Source: Hymenobacter metallicola (GTDB lineage: Bacteria; Bacteroidota; Bacteroidia; Cytophagales; Hymenobacteraceae). Taken from it: a stretch of DNA of 64,000 nucleotides. The stretch spans positions 1,426,001-1,490,000 of the forward strand of contig NZ_SRMB01000001.1 in the NCBI RefSeq assembly GCF_004745645.1. The letters run 5' to 3'. Below the pieces are notes generated by a model. That model was not told where the DNA came from. It saw only the letters and a program-made list of their open reading frames with translations, and did no database searches. Shown here in pieces: positions 28,439 to 36,245 of the stretch. Position numbers and translations under genes: made by a program. Every line of letters begins with the position of its first letter. The first letter of the stretch is position 1.

Positions 28439-29908
28439 TTACTCCGCTGGCAAGGGCGCTGCCCCGGCCCGCTGCTCCTGCCCCAGCTTGCTGTGCTTTT
28501 TGCCGTAGCCGTAGTAGATAGCCAAGCCAATAGCCAGCCACACAAACAGCCGGATCCAGGTGTCGGCGGGCAGCGAAACCATCATCAGTACGCAGGTCAG
28601 GATGCCCAGGATGGGTACCACGGGCACCCAGGGAGTACGGAAGCCGCGCGGGGCGTTGGGTTCTTTTTTGCGCATAATCAGCACGCCCAGGCACACCATC
28701 ACAAAGGCCAGCAGCGTGCCGATGCTGGTCATTTCGCCCACTACATCAATCGGCACAAAGCCGGCAAACAAGCTGATAAACAAGCCCAGCAGCAGGTTGG
28801 ACTGCAGCGGCGTGCGGAACGTGGGGTGTACCCGGGAGAAAACTTTCGGCAGCAATCCGTCCTTGGACATCGAGAAAAACACCCGGCTCTGCCCCATCAA
28901 ATCCACCAAAATCACGGAAGTGTAGCCGATGAGAATAGCCAGGATGATGGCCGAGCTCAGCCAGGCGTAAGGCGTTTTTTCGATGGCAATGGCCACGGGC
29001 GCGGCGCTGTTCTTGAACTCGGTGTAGTTGGCCAGCCCGGTCATCACGTGGCCGAAAAGCATGAACAGCACGGTGCACACCAGCAGGGAGCCGATGATGC
29101 CGATGGGCATGTTTTTCTGCGGATTCTTGGTTTCCTGGGCCATGGTAGCCACAATGTCGAAGCCGATAAAGACAAAGAATACCACGCCGGCTCCGCGCAG
29201 AATGCCGCTCCAGCCAAACTCGCCGAACGTGCCGGTGTTCTGCGGAATATAGGGTTGGTAGTTGGCCGGGTCGATGTACTGCCAGCCCAGGGCAATAAAG
29301 ACGAGCACGACCAGCACCTTCAGGCTCACGACCAAGGCATTAAACCAGGCCGAGCCCTGGGTGCCGCGAATGATGATGCCCGTTATAGCCAGCACAATCA
29401 GCATGGCCGGCACGTTCACAAAGCCCGATACCACCGAGCCGTCGGCCAGCGTCGCCGTTTCAAACGGCGACATCACCAGCTGGGCCGGAATATGCAGGTT
29501 GTACTTGCTCAGAAAGCGCACCAGGTACTGCGACCAGCTGATGGCGACCGTAGCAGCCCCGACCGAGTATTCCAGAATCAGGTCCCAGCCGATAATCCAG
29601 GCAAATAGCTCGCCCATGGTCGCGTAGGAATAGGTGTAGGCCGAGCCGGCCACGGGCACCATAGAGGCAAATTCGGCGTAGCACAAGGCCGAGAAGGCGC
29701 AGCCCACGGCCGCCACCAGAAACGACAGGGTAACGGCCGGACCGGCGTTGTTGGCGGCGGCAATACCGGTAAGGGAAAACAGGCCGGCGCCAATAATAAC
29801 CCCGATGCCGATGGCAATCAGGCTAAAGCCGTTCAGGCTTCGTTTCAGGGTGTTAGCCCCCGTTTCGGCCGCTTCGAGGCGAAGCAGCTCCAGTGATTTT
29901 TTAAGCAT
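28439..29908 (-). CDS. APC-superfamily amino-acid permease (CAT-like)
   Basis: The 489-residue protein has 12-13 membrane segments. The first helix holds the substrate-binding GIGVIIGAGLFSLTGIAA, and CYAEFASMVPVAGSAYTYSYATMGE is typical of cationic-amino-acid-transporter-like permeases. It imports an amino acid across the inner membrane. Its mRNA leader carries an S-box SAM riboswitch and a polycysteine reading frame, which suggests that the substrate is methionine or another sulfur amino acid (inference; the protein alone does not show this). The 5' leader is about 440 nt if transcription starts at the element at 30359-30366. Confidence 0.92.
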   Translation of the reverse strand: MLKKSLELLRLEAAETGANTLKRSLNGFSLIAIGIGVIIGAGLFSLTGIAAANNAGPAVTLSFLVAAVGCAFSALCYAEFASMVPVAGSAYTYSYATMGELFAWIIGWDLILEYSVGAATVAISWSQYLVRFLSKYNLHIPAQLVMSPFETATLADGSVVSGFVNVPAMLIVLAITGIIIRGTQGSAWFNALVVSLKVLVVLVFIALGWQYIDPANYQPYIPQNTGTFGEFGWSGILRGAGVVFFVFIGFDIVATMAQETKNPQKNMPIGIIGSLLVCTVLFMLFGHVMTGLANYTEFKNSAAPVAIAIEKTPYAWLSSAIILAILIGYTSVILVDLMGQSRVFFSMSKDGLLPKVFSRVHPTFRTPLQSNLLLGLFISLFAGFVPIDVVGEMTSIGTLLAFVMVCLGVLIMRKKEPNAPRGFRTPWVPVVPILGILTCVLMMVSLPADTWIRLFVWLAIGLAIYYGYGKKHSKLGQEQRAGAAPLPAE

Positions 29909-30120
29909 AAAACGTAGTAAGAACCCGCCGTAGCGCGCTCAGGCGTGAGAAAAGGGTTCTGGCCGCTGCCAGGCAGCCGCTGCAACAGCCGCCGGCCCGA
30001 AAACCTCGGACTCCGCGGCGACCAGAAATAGAAAAAAGCAAGAAACAGGGAGGACCAGTACTGGTCAGGGACGCTGGGCGCACAGGCCCGACAGCGGGAA
30101 ATGGGCTAGCGCCCGGCGCT

Positions 30121-30147
30121 TCAACAACAGCAACAACAGCCCATCAT
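30121..30147 (-). CDS. Candidate polycysteine leader peptide
   Basis: ATG ATG GGC TGT TGT TGC TGT TGT TGA encodes MMGCCCCC. It lies 87 nt downstream of the SAM riboswitch and 212 nt upstream of the permease start, on the same strand. Five consecutive Cys codons are very unlikely in random sequence; two synonymous codons are mixed, so it is not a pure triplet repeat. Polycysteine leader peptides that sense cysteine supply by ribosome stalling are known in mycobacteria. Here that role is inferred. GTG at 30180 is a possible longer in-frame start. Confidence 0.55.
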   Translation of the reverse strand: MMGCCCCC

Positions 30148-30233
30148 GCCCGCAGCCCCGGACAAGGACGCACTGGGCACGGTAGCAAATACGACTCGGA
30201 TGGGGAGGTTGGGGAAGCAATCCACGGCAACTT

Positions 30234-30329
30234 GTTTTTATATGAGCAGGAATTGGCACCGTTCCGCGGGGTAGCGGGGGGTTGCCGGCGCGTCAAAGAG
30301 CCTGTCTCTCAGCGCCTCTGTATAAAAAC
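30234..30329 (-). ncRNA. S-box (SAM-I) riboswitch upstream of the permease
   Basis: Read on the minus strand, P1 is formed by GTTTTTATA (30329-30321) and TATAAAAAC (30242-30234), a perfect 9-bp pair. P2 is GGCGC (30316-30312) with GCGCC (30291-30287), and encloses the kink-turn and pseudoknot-loop pattern TGAGAGACAGGCTC. GGCAACC follows, then a P3 hairpin CCGC/GCGG, and the conserved GGTGCCAATTCCTGC (30260-30246). Order and spacing match the S-box aptamer. SAM binding normally reduces expression of the downstream gene. No U-tract terminator is seen near it, so control may be at translation or a more distant step. Confidence 0.9.
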
Positions 30330-30358
30330 AATCCTTTGGGGGTAAAGAATTGGTGGCG

Positions 30359-30366
30359 CAAAGGTA
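30359..30366 (-). promoter_or_regulatory. -7 promoter element for the riboswitch transcript
   Basis: TACCTTTG on the minus strand matches TAnnTTTG. GTTG 21 bp further upstream may be a weak -33 box. Transcription would start about 25 nt before the riboswitch P1 stem. Confidence 0.6.
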
Positions 30367-30521
30367 GAACCGGGCGCACCGTATTTGCAACGCCGCCCCT
30401 AAATCAGCTTGGACGTGGGCCGAAACGGGCGGGCTGCGCCCGAATTACTTGCGGAGTTTTTTCATGTTGCTTCCAACCGGATTGTGTTATTTTGACTGCC
30501 CGCCCACCCTGTGCCTTTGCC

Positions 30522-32363
30522 ATGAAAAAGAACTTCCTGCCCCTGCTACTGGCTTCTGCTGCCCAAGTTGCCGCCCTGGCCCAGCCGGCCCCGCCCGCCG
30601 CTACGGCCCTGCCGCCCGCCTGGGCGCAGAAGGTGGTGTGGTACCAGATTTTTGTGGAGCGCTTTGCCAATGGCGACCCCAGGAACGACCCGCGGCCGGA
30701 AAACATGCAGGGCTCCTTCACCGTGCCCGCCGGCTGGAGCATCACGCCCTGGACCCACAACTGGTACCAGCCCGAGCCCTGGGCCCAGGCGGCCAAGCTC
30801 AACTTCAACGATACCCGCTCCTTGCGCCGCTTCGGCGGCGATTTGCAGGGCGTCCTCGACAAGCTCGGCTACCTGCAGGAGCTGGGCGTTACGGCCCTCT
30901 ACCTCAACCCGATCAACGACGCGCCTTCCCTGCACAAGTACGACGCGCGCAGCTACCACCACGTCGACGTGACCTTCGGGCCCGACCCCGCGGGCGACGC
31001 CAAGCTGATAGCCCAGGAAAACCCCACTGACCCGGCCACCTGGCAGTGGACCAGCGCCGACAAGCTCTTTCTTAAGCTGGTGGCCGAAGCCCACAAGCGC
31101 AACATGAAAGTGGTGCTCGACTACTCCTGGAACCACACCGGCGTCGAGTTCTGGGCCTGGCAGGATATCGTCAAAAACCAGCAGCAATCGGCCTTCCGGG
31201 ACTGGTACGACGTGGTCAAGTTCGACGACCCGCAAACGCCCCAGAGCGAGTTTGCCTACAATGGCTGGGTGGGGTTGAAAAGCCTGCCCGAACTCAAGAA
31301 AATCAACATTACAACCATCCGCAAAGCCGGCCGCCCCTACGAGGGTGAGCTGAACCCCGGCGCCCAGGCCCACATCCTGGCCGTGACCATACGCTGGCTG
31401 ACCCCCTACGGCGACCCCAAACGGGGCATCGACGGCTACCGCCTCGACGTGGCCGACCAGCTGCCAATGGGCTTTTGGCGGAGCTACCGCACCTTCGTCA
31501 AGTCGGTGAAGCCGGAGGCCTATCTGGTAGGCGAAATCTGGTGGGAAGAGTGGCCCGACAAACTGATGAACCCGGCCCCCTACACCAAAGGCGACATCTT
31601 CGACGGAGTCATGTTCTATCAGGCGTACCGGCCGGCCCGCAGTTTCTTTGCCGCCGTCGACCAGCCCCTGACCGGTCCGCAGCTGGCCGACAGGCTGCAG
31701 GCGGAGTGGAACCGGCTGGGCAAGCCCTTTCGCTACGCCATGATGAGCGTGTCGTCGACCCACGACTCGCCCCGCCTGCTGACCTGCTTCTACAACCCGG
31801 GCAAGTACAAGTACAAAGCCAATGCCGGCGACGACCCGACTTACCAAACCGGTAAGCCCGACCCGGCCACGTACCAGCGCGTGAAGCTGTACCTGCTGCA
31901 CCAGTTCACCAGCATCGGCGCCCCCCAGATCTGGAACGGCGACGAGCTGGGCATGTGGGGCGCCGACGACCCCGACTGCCGCAAGCCGCTCTGGTGGCCG
32001 GGCCTCAAGTTTGAGCCCGAAACCCGCACCAACTTCCAGCCCGTACCTCCCTCCTTCGACCCGGTGGGCTACAACGCCGCCCACCACGCTTACTACCAGC
32101 AGCTGGCCCACCTTCGCCGCGACAACCCGGTGCTGCAAACCGGGGAGCTGACGTTTCTGCCCACCAAAGGCCGGACCCTGGCCTACGTGCGCACTAACCC
32201 GACCGACCGTATCGTGGTGCTGTTCAACATGGAAGCCACCAAGCAGGAATTTACCCTGCCCGAAAAAGGCAAATGGCTCAACTTATTGACCGGAAAACCA
32301 GTAGTTGCCTCGACGACCACCTTGCCCACCCTGACGGGTATGGTGCTCAAAAAAGTAAACTAG
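30522..32363 (+). CDS. Exported alpha-amylase family (GH13) glycosidase
   Basis: The 613-residue protein has a signal peptide ending ALAQ. The GH13 barrel begins WYQIFVERFANGDPRNDP and shows all catalytic regions: DYSWNHTG, GIDGYRLDVADQ (nucleophile Asp), YLVGEIWWEEW (acid/base Glu) and SSTHDSPR (transition-state Asp). A small C-terminal beta domain ends the protein. It should hydrolyse alpha-1,4-glucans in the periplasm; the sequence is closest to neopullulanase/cyclomaltodextrinase-like members by motif. ATG at 30522 gives the signal peptide. TATTTTG about 30 bp upstream is a possible -7 element. Confidence 0.9.
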   Translation: MKKNFLPLLLASAAQVAALAQPAPPAATALPPAWAQKVVWYQIFVERFANGDPRNDPRPENMQGSFTVPAGWSITPWTHNWYQPEPWAQAAKLNFNDTRSLRRFGGDLQGVLDKLGYLQELGVTALYLNPINDAPSLHKYDARSYHHVDVTFGPDPAGDAKLIAQENPTDPATWQWTSADKLFLKLVAEAHKRNMKVVLDYSWNHTGVEFWAWQDIVKNQQQSAFRDWYDVVKFDDPQTPQSEFAYNGWVGLKSLPELKKINITTIRKAGRPYEGELNPGAQAHILAVTIRWLTPYGDPKRGIDGYRLDVADQLPMGFWRSYRTFVKSVKPEAYLVGEIWWEEWPDKLMNPAPYTKGDIFDGVMFYQAYRPARSFFAAVDQPLTGPQLADRLQAEWNRLGKPFRYAMMSVSSTHDSPRLLTCFYNPGKYKYKANAGDDPTYQTGKPDPATYQRVKLYLLHQFTSIGAPQIWNGDELGMWGADDPDCRKPLWWPGLKFEPETRTNFQPVPPSFDPVGYNAAHHAYYQQLAHLRRDNPVLQTGELTFLPTKGRTLAYVRTNPTDRIVVLFNMEATKQEFTLPEKGKWLNLLTGKPVVASTTTLPTLTGMVLKKVN

Positions 32364-32408
32364 GCCGGGGCCGGGCTGCCCACAGTCTTGCGGCAGCCCG
32401 GCCCCGGT
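32364..32408 (+). terminator. Long GC-rich hairpin after the amylase gene, no U-tract
   Basis: A 17-base arm at 32364-32380 pairs almost perfectly with 32392-32408 over an 11-base loop. It begins at the stop codon and ends 14 bp before the next ATG. Without a T-run it may stabilise the mRNA end or attenuate the next gene rather than terminate fully. Confidence 0.5.
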
Positions 32409-32421
32409 CAACCCAACTTGC

Positions 32422-33195
32422 ATGCATCCAGCCCTAAAAAAGACGTTGCAGATTACCGGCTACACGGCCGGGACTTTAGTAGGAATCGTGGGCCTGTACG
32501 TGGCTTCGTCGTTTGCCCTGTCGCGTATTCCGGTGAATGAGGAAGACTCGGACTTAGCCGAAGACGTCGACATTTACATTCTCTCCAACGGCGTGCATAC
32601 CGACATCGTCACGCCGGTGCGCAACCAGTACATCGACTGGAGCGAGCTGGTGCCCTTCGCCAACACGCCGGCCCGGGACGCCGCGGCTCAGTACGTGGGC
32701 TTCGGCTGGGGCGACAAGGGCTTTTACCTGGACACGCCCACCTGGGCCGAGCTCAAGGCCAGCACGGCTTTCAAGGCCATGTTTCACCTGAGCACTTCGG
32801 CCATGCACGTCACGTTTCACCAGGCGATGCGCGAGTCGGAAAGCTGCGTAAAAATCCGCATCAGCCAGGCCGAGTACGCCCGCCTGATCGACTACATCAA
32901 GGCCAGCTTCGATTACGACACCCAGGGCCAACCCATTCATATTCAAGGGCACAGCTATGGGCAGCACGACGCATTTTACGAAGCCAAGCGCACCTACAGC
33001 TTTCTGTACACGTGCAACACCTGGGCCAATAACGGCCTGAAGTACTGCGGGCAGAGAGCCTGCTTCTGGACGGCCATGGACTCGGGCATCTTCTACCAAT
33101 ACCGCCGCAAAGGGCCCAACGTGGTACGCAACGCAGCCAAGGCCGTGGCCGTGCAGAGCTACTCGGTCGTGGCCAAGCCCAAACGCATCCGGTAG
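32422..33195 (+). CDS. DUF2459/TIGR02117-family membrane-anchored protein
   Basis: The 257-residue protein has one N-terminal membrane anchor (about residues 10-34), then IYILSNGVHTDIVTPV, WGDKGFYLDTPTWAEL, and a late YTCNTWANNGLK with a conserved Cys. These features match the TIGR02117 family, often found near urease genes elsewhere but of unknown function. Conserved His, Asp and Cys residues would suit a hydrolase of papain-like type (inference). It follows the amylase gene by 58 bp. Its last 37 bp overlap the 3' end of the convergent EcsC gene. Confidence 0.8.
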   Translation: MHPALKKTLQITGYTAGTLVGIVGLYVASSFALSRIPVNEEDSDLAEDVDIYILSNGVHTDIVTPVRNQYIDWSELVPFANTPARDAAAQYVGFGWGDKGFYLDTPTWAELKASTAFKAMFHLSTSAMHVTFHQAMRESESCVKIRISQAEYARLIDYIKASFDYDTQGQPIHIQGHSYGQHDAFYEAKRTYSFLYTCNTWANNGLKYCGQRACFWTAMDSGIFYQYRRKGPNVVRNAAKAVAVQSYSVVAKPKRIR

Positions 33196-33887
33196 CAGTT
33201 CATGGCCGTGTCGCCGAGCTGCTTGAGCAGCTGGTAGTTGGCTACTGCCCCTACCGCCGCCCCGATAACGGGTACGAGCTGGGCCAGCTTGGCTAGGTCG
33301 ATATAGTCGCGGTACTCCTGCTGAAAGGTGCGCCAGTCGAAGGCCGCTGAGTCGGTGGGCAGGGTTTGCCGGTACTCCTCCCACTGCGCCACGCGCCGGT
33401 ACTCCTCGTTGCGGCTGTGCTGACTGGAAAAAGCCAGCTGAAAGACGTGCAGCAGGTACAGCCGCTCGGTATAGTCGTGGGCATCGAAGCCGTAGAGCGC
33501 CGCTACATCGAAAAGGAACTTGAGCTTGAGCCCGAGCAGCAGCGGAAAATCGGCCAGCCCGAGCAGGATACCGCCGGCCCCCGTGACGGCGCCCTCGGCC
33601 GCGGCCGTGGTGCGGTAGTATTTCAGACTGGCCACTACGGCCGTTTCCCGTTCCGGCAGGGTGGCGTGCTCCAGGGGCCGCCGCGAGATATAGCGCGAGC
33701 CAAAGAGCACGCCCTGCACCATCTGCTTAATGGCCCCGGTAAGAACCCGGTGCACCTTTTCGGGCAGCAGGTTATTGAGCCGGATCTGCACTTGGCGCGT
33801 GAAGCGGTTCAGATACGAGGGCTGGCGCTGCATTTGCTGCTGCCAAGCCCGAAGTTCCTGCTGGGCCTGCTGTTCGTAGGGCGTCAT
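33159..33887 (-). CDS. EcsC family protein
   Basis: The 242-residue protein contains the EcsC-type pattern: GAVTGAGGILLGLADFPLLLGLKLKFLFDVAALYGFD, a YTERLYLLHVFQLAF helix, and LAKLAQLVPVIGAAVGAVANYQLL near the C-terminus, two glycine-rich hydrophobic hairpins that may insert into a membrane. EcsC was first described beside the Bacillus Ecs ABC transporter, but its biochemical role is unknown. Its stop lies inside the 3' end of the preceding plus-strand gene, a 37-bp antisense overlap. Confidence 0.85.
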   Translation of the reverse strand: MTPYEQQAQQELRAWQQQMQRQPSYLNRFTRQVQIRLNNLLPEKVHRVLTGAIKQMVQGVLFGSRYISRRPLEHATLPERETAVVASLKYYRTTAAAEGAVTGAGGILLGLADFPLLLGLKLKFLFDVAALYGFDAHDYTERLYLLHVFQLAFSSQHSRNEEYRRVAQWEEYRQTLPTDSAAFDWRTFQQEYRDYIDLAKLAQLVPVIGAAVGAVANYQLLKQLGDTAMNCYRMRLGLATTE

Positions 33888-33940
33888 GCCCGAAGGTAAT
33901 TAACGCGGCGAGAAGTCTGGCGTGGCGCCAGGGCCTAGTC

Positions 33941-34819
33941 CTAGTAGTTGTAGGAAACGCCCGCCGAAAGCCCCGTCGACTTACCCAGGTTGCGGCCCGA
34001 CACGTACTGGCTGGCGCCCAACACCACTCCGAGCCCTTTGGCCACGGGCCGGAACAAGCTGATTCCAAGACGGGAGTAATTCACGCGGGTGGCAGGAAAG
34101 AACAGGTCGAAGCCAGGCTGCAGGATATCGGTGCCCTTGCTGCTGGAACGCTGAAAGGAGGCCCAGGCTTCGGCGTAGAGCTTCAAACCGGCGTAGCCCA
34201 CCTTGGCGTCGGCAATAAAGGCGTTGGGCACGCGGTTGGTACGCAGGCTGTAGCCAGCCTGTCCGGTTACGAACACGCCCGAAGGGGTTTTCAGATGGGC
34301 AATGCCCAACGTATTGTATTTGGTGGCTCGGTTGCCAATGGCAATAATGTACTCCAAGCCTTTGTTCGACTGATAGTTGCTGGCCGGTGTCGTTACGCCC
34401 ACTACGCCCAGCAAATCCAGCACGTTGTTGCCTACGGTAGTGGAATACGCCTTGAACTTGAGCAGGCCGGAAATATCCTGGAAACCGCTGCGGCTGTTGG
34501 TGTAGCCCTGCCCGTTGCCTTGGCCTTCCGATTTGATGTAGGGCAGGCTAACCACCGCTTCTACTTTGTCGCTCAGGCCGTAAGCCGCGTACACGCTTAC
34601 GGAAGAAACCCGTATTTCCCGGAAAATCGGCACTTCGCTAACTTTCTCCGGTACCAGATACACACTTCTATAGCGCTCCGCCGTGCCCGTGAAGGACACC
34701 GAACCGTGGCCTTTGCCCACCATGAAGCCACTGACTAGGCTTTGCGCCTCGGCTACCTGGGTGCTGCCCGTCAGTAGGGCGGCGGAAAGAAAAAATGAAA
34801 ATGCGTAAGAGTGTTGCAT
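33941..34819 (-). CDS. Predicted outer-membrane beta-barrel protein
   Basis: The 292-residue protein has a signal peptide ending AEAQ, then alternating polar/apolar strands with many aromatic residues (VSVYAAYGLSDKVEAVVSLPYI, GLKLYAEAWASFQRS). It closes with GLSAGVSYNY, a C-terminal strand ending in an aromatic residue as expected for a BAM-inserted barrel. The pattern resembles small transporter-like barrels of about 12 strands. The function is unknown. ATG at 34819 gives the signal peptide; TTG at 34837 was rejected. It is divergent from the FAS1 gene across the inverted-repeat element. Confidence 0.7.
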   Translation of the reverse strand: MQHSYAFSFFLSAALLTGSTQVAEAQSLVSGFMVGKGHGSVSFTGTAERYRSVYLVPEKVSEVPIFREIRVSSVSVYAAYGLSDKVEAVVSLPYIKSEGQGNGQGYTNSRSGFQDISGLLKFKAYSTTVGNNVLDLLGVVGVTTPASNYQSNKGLEYIIAIGNRATKYNTLGIAHLKTPSGVFVTGQAGYSLRTNRVPNAFIADAKVGYAGLKLYAEAWASFQRSSSKGTDILQPGFDLFFPATRVNYSRLGISLFRPVAKGLGVVLGASQYVSGRNLGKSTGLSAGVSYNY

Positions 34820-34907
34820 ACGGGCAGAAAAAGGCAAAAATGGAGCGACGAAAAAGCTCTGGAGACTTAGAAAAACAATGCCATCTTTCTATTGTTCAGC
34901 CTCCTGA

Positions 34908-35020
34908 AGCGCCAAACCTACGGCTCAGCTTTGAGGTCGGATTTCTCTAACTGAGAAATTTGTTCAAAGAGTCCCAATTTGAGAAATCCACTTTTAAAGC
35001 CGGGCCGTAGGTTTGGCACT
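34908..35020. repeat. Composite inverted-repeat element between divergent genes
   Basis: Arms at 34908-34931 and 34997-35020 are inverted copies with 21 of 24 matches and a 14-bp perfect core (GCCAAACCTACGGC at 34911-34924). Inside is a second hairpin, ATTTCTC-TAACT-GAGAAAT (34941-34959), and GGATTTCTC (34939-34947) is also complementary to GAGAAATCC (34981-34989). No flanking target duplication is apparent. It may be a small non-coding element or a shared regulatory region. Confidence 0.6.
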
Positions 35021-35071
35021 TGCACAAACCGTGCGCCGCGTCCTGTAGGCATTTTTCACTTGTTGCAGCCC

Positions 35072-36082
35072 ATGAAACACTTTTTACACTCCTTCTTTAC
35101 CGCTCTGCCGCTCAGTTTGCTGCTGCTGTCGGCCTGCTCCAAAGACACCGCAGCCGACCCCTCCATTGCCGGTATCGCCGTGGCCAATGACGACTTCAGC
35201 GTGCTCGAGGATGCCGCTATCCGCGGGGGCGTAGTTGAAACCCTGTCTAATAAAAATCCTAACGACCCGGCAGGTAACTACACGGTGTTTGCCCCAAACA
35301 ATTTTGCCTTTGCCCGCCTGGGGCTGCGGCAGGCTACCGATTTGCAAGCCTTGCAAACCAGCTTCCTGACCAGCACCTTGCTTTACCACGTCACGGGTGG
35401 CAGCGTAGCGGGTAGCTCCCTGGTGGCGGGAGCGGCGTCGGCGTCGGCGCTGGGGCCACCGCGGCGCATTGTCGTGCGCAACAACAGCCGCTACGTCAAC
35501 GGCTCCCGCATTGTGGCTACGGACGTCAAAGCTTCCAACGGCACGGTGCACGTCATCGACAAGGTGCTGCTGGCCACCGGGGCCGATGTCGTCCAGTCGG
35601 CCGTGGCCCTAAGCCAGGGTAAGGTGTTCGTCAAGCCCGACTTGCAGTACTTGGTCTACGCCGTCGTCTACTGTGGCCTGACGGGTCCGTTGTCGGAGGG
35701 CAGCCCGCAACTCACCGTGTTTGCCCCTACCGACCAGGCTTTCAAGGACCTCTACCAGCAGTTTGGCATTACGCTCAACGAGCCCAAGGACCTGGAAAAG
35801 CTGCCCAATGCCAAAGAAACGCTGACCAAGGTGCTACTGAACCACGTGCTGGTAGGTACCCAAGGGGGCAAGCTGACGCAGTTCACCACCGAGATTCCCG
35901 ACAATGCCGTGCTGCCTTCCCTGGGCGGCGGCAACCTCACTTTCGGCGTTTTCACCAACGGGCTGCTGACGGTGAAAGGAGCCGGAAATGGCACCAATTC
36001 GGCCAACATGGTTATCCCCGATATTCAGTGCACTAACGGTATTGTGCACCTCGTCGACCGGGTTCTACTTCCGACGTTATAG
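35072..36082 (+). CDS. Lipoprotein with two fasciclin (FAS1) domains
   Basis: The 336-residue protein has a lipoprotein signal with lipobox LSAC (Cys at about residue 18). Two FAS1 repeats follow. In the first, YTVFAPNNFAFARLG and the second half VIDKVLLATG are seen; in the second, LTVFAPTDQAFKDL and GIVHLVDRVLLP. FAS1 domains mediate adhesion or surface contacts. It should be anchored in the outer membrane. ATG at 35072 provides the signal. An upstream TTG would start inside the inverted-repeat element. Confidence 0.9.
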   Translation: MKHFLHSFFTALPLSLLLLSACSKDTAADPSIAGIAVANDDFSVLEDAAIRGGVVETLSNKNPNDPAGNYTVFAPNNFAFARLGLRQATDLQALQTSFLTSTLLYHVTGGSVAGSSLVAGAASASALGPPRRIVVRNNSRYVNGSRIVATDVKASNGTVHVIDKVLLATGADVVQSAVALSQGKVFVKPDLQYLVYAVVYCGLTGPLSEGSPQLTVFAPTDQAFKDLYQQFGITLNEPKDLEKLPNAKETLTKVLLNHVLVGTQGGKLTQFTTEIPDNAVLPSLGGGNLTFGVFTNGLLTVKGAGNGTNSANMVIPDIQCTNGIVHLVDRVLLPTL

Positions 36083-36098
36083 AATGAGCTAAAATCAT

Positions 36099-36106
36099 TA
36101 CTTTTG
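36099..36106 (+). promoter_or_regulatory. Possible -7 element upstream of the alpha/beta-hydrolase gene
   Basis: TACTTTTG matches TAnnTTTG, 140 bp before the ATG and 17 bp after the FAS1 stop. There is no clear -33 box. Confidence 0.4.
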
Positions 36107-36245
36107 GGGCTAAATTTCACAGGTATAGCCTCCTAGGTTTGTTGGCCAGCCTGTTTTGCTTCAGCTACTCCGCTCTGCCTGCCCTCCTATTGTCACCCGG
36201 ACGGCGCCTTTCCACCGGCGTTTTGTCCCTGCTTATTTACTCTGC

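Noticed and set aside
30122..30139. CAACAACAG doubled, as a possible repeat array
   Set aside because: Only two 9-bp units; it is the complement of the Cys codons in the leader peptide and not a CRISPR or satellite.
30065..30259. A 64-codon frame on the minus strand overlapping the riboswitch leader
   Set aside because: It begins inside the riboswitch 3' end and its sequence is explained by the aptamer tail and by the shifted Cys codons (Leu run in this frame). The 8-codon ATG frame is the better candidate.
30546..32138. 530-codon frame antisense to the GH13 gene
   Set aside because: The GH13 catalytic regions are intact on the plus strand; the antisense product has no domain.
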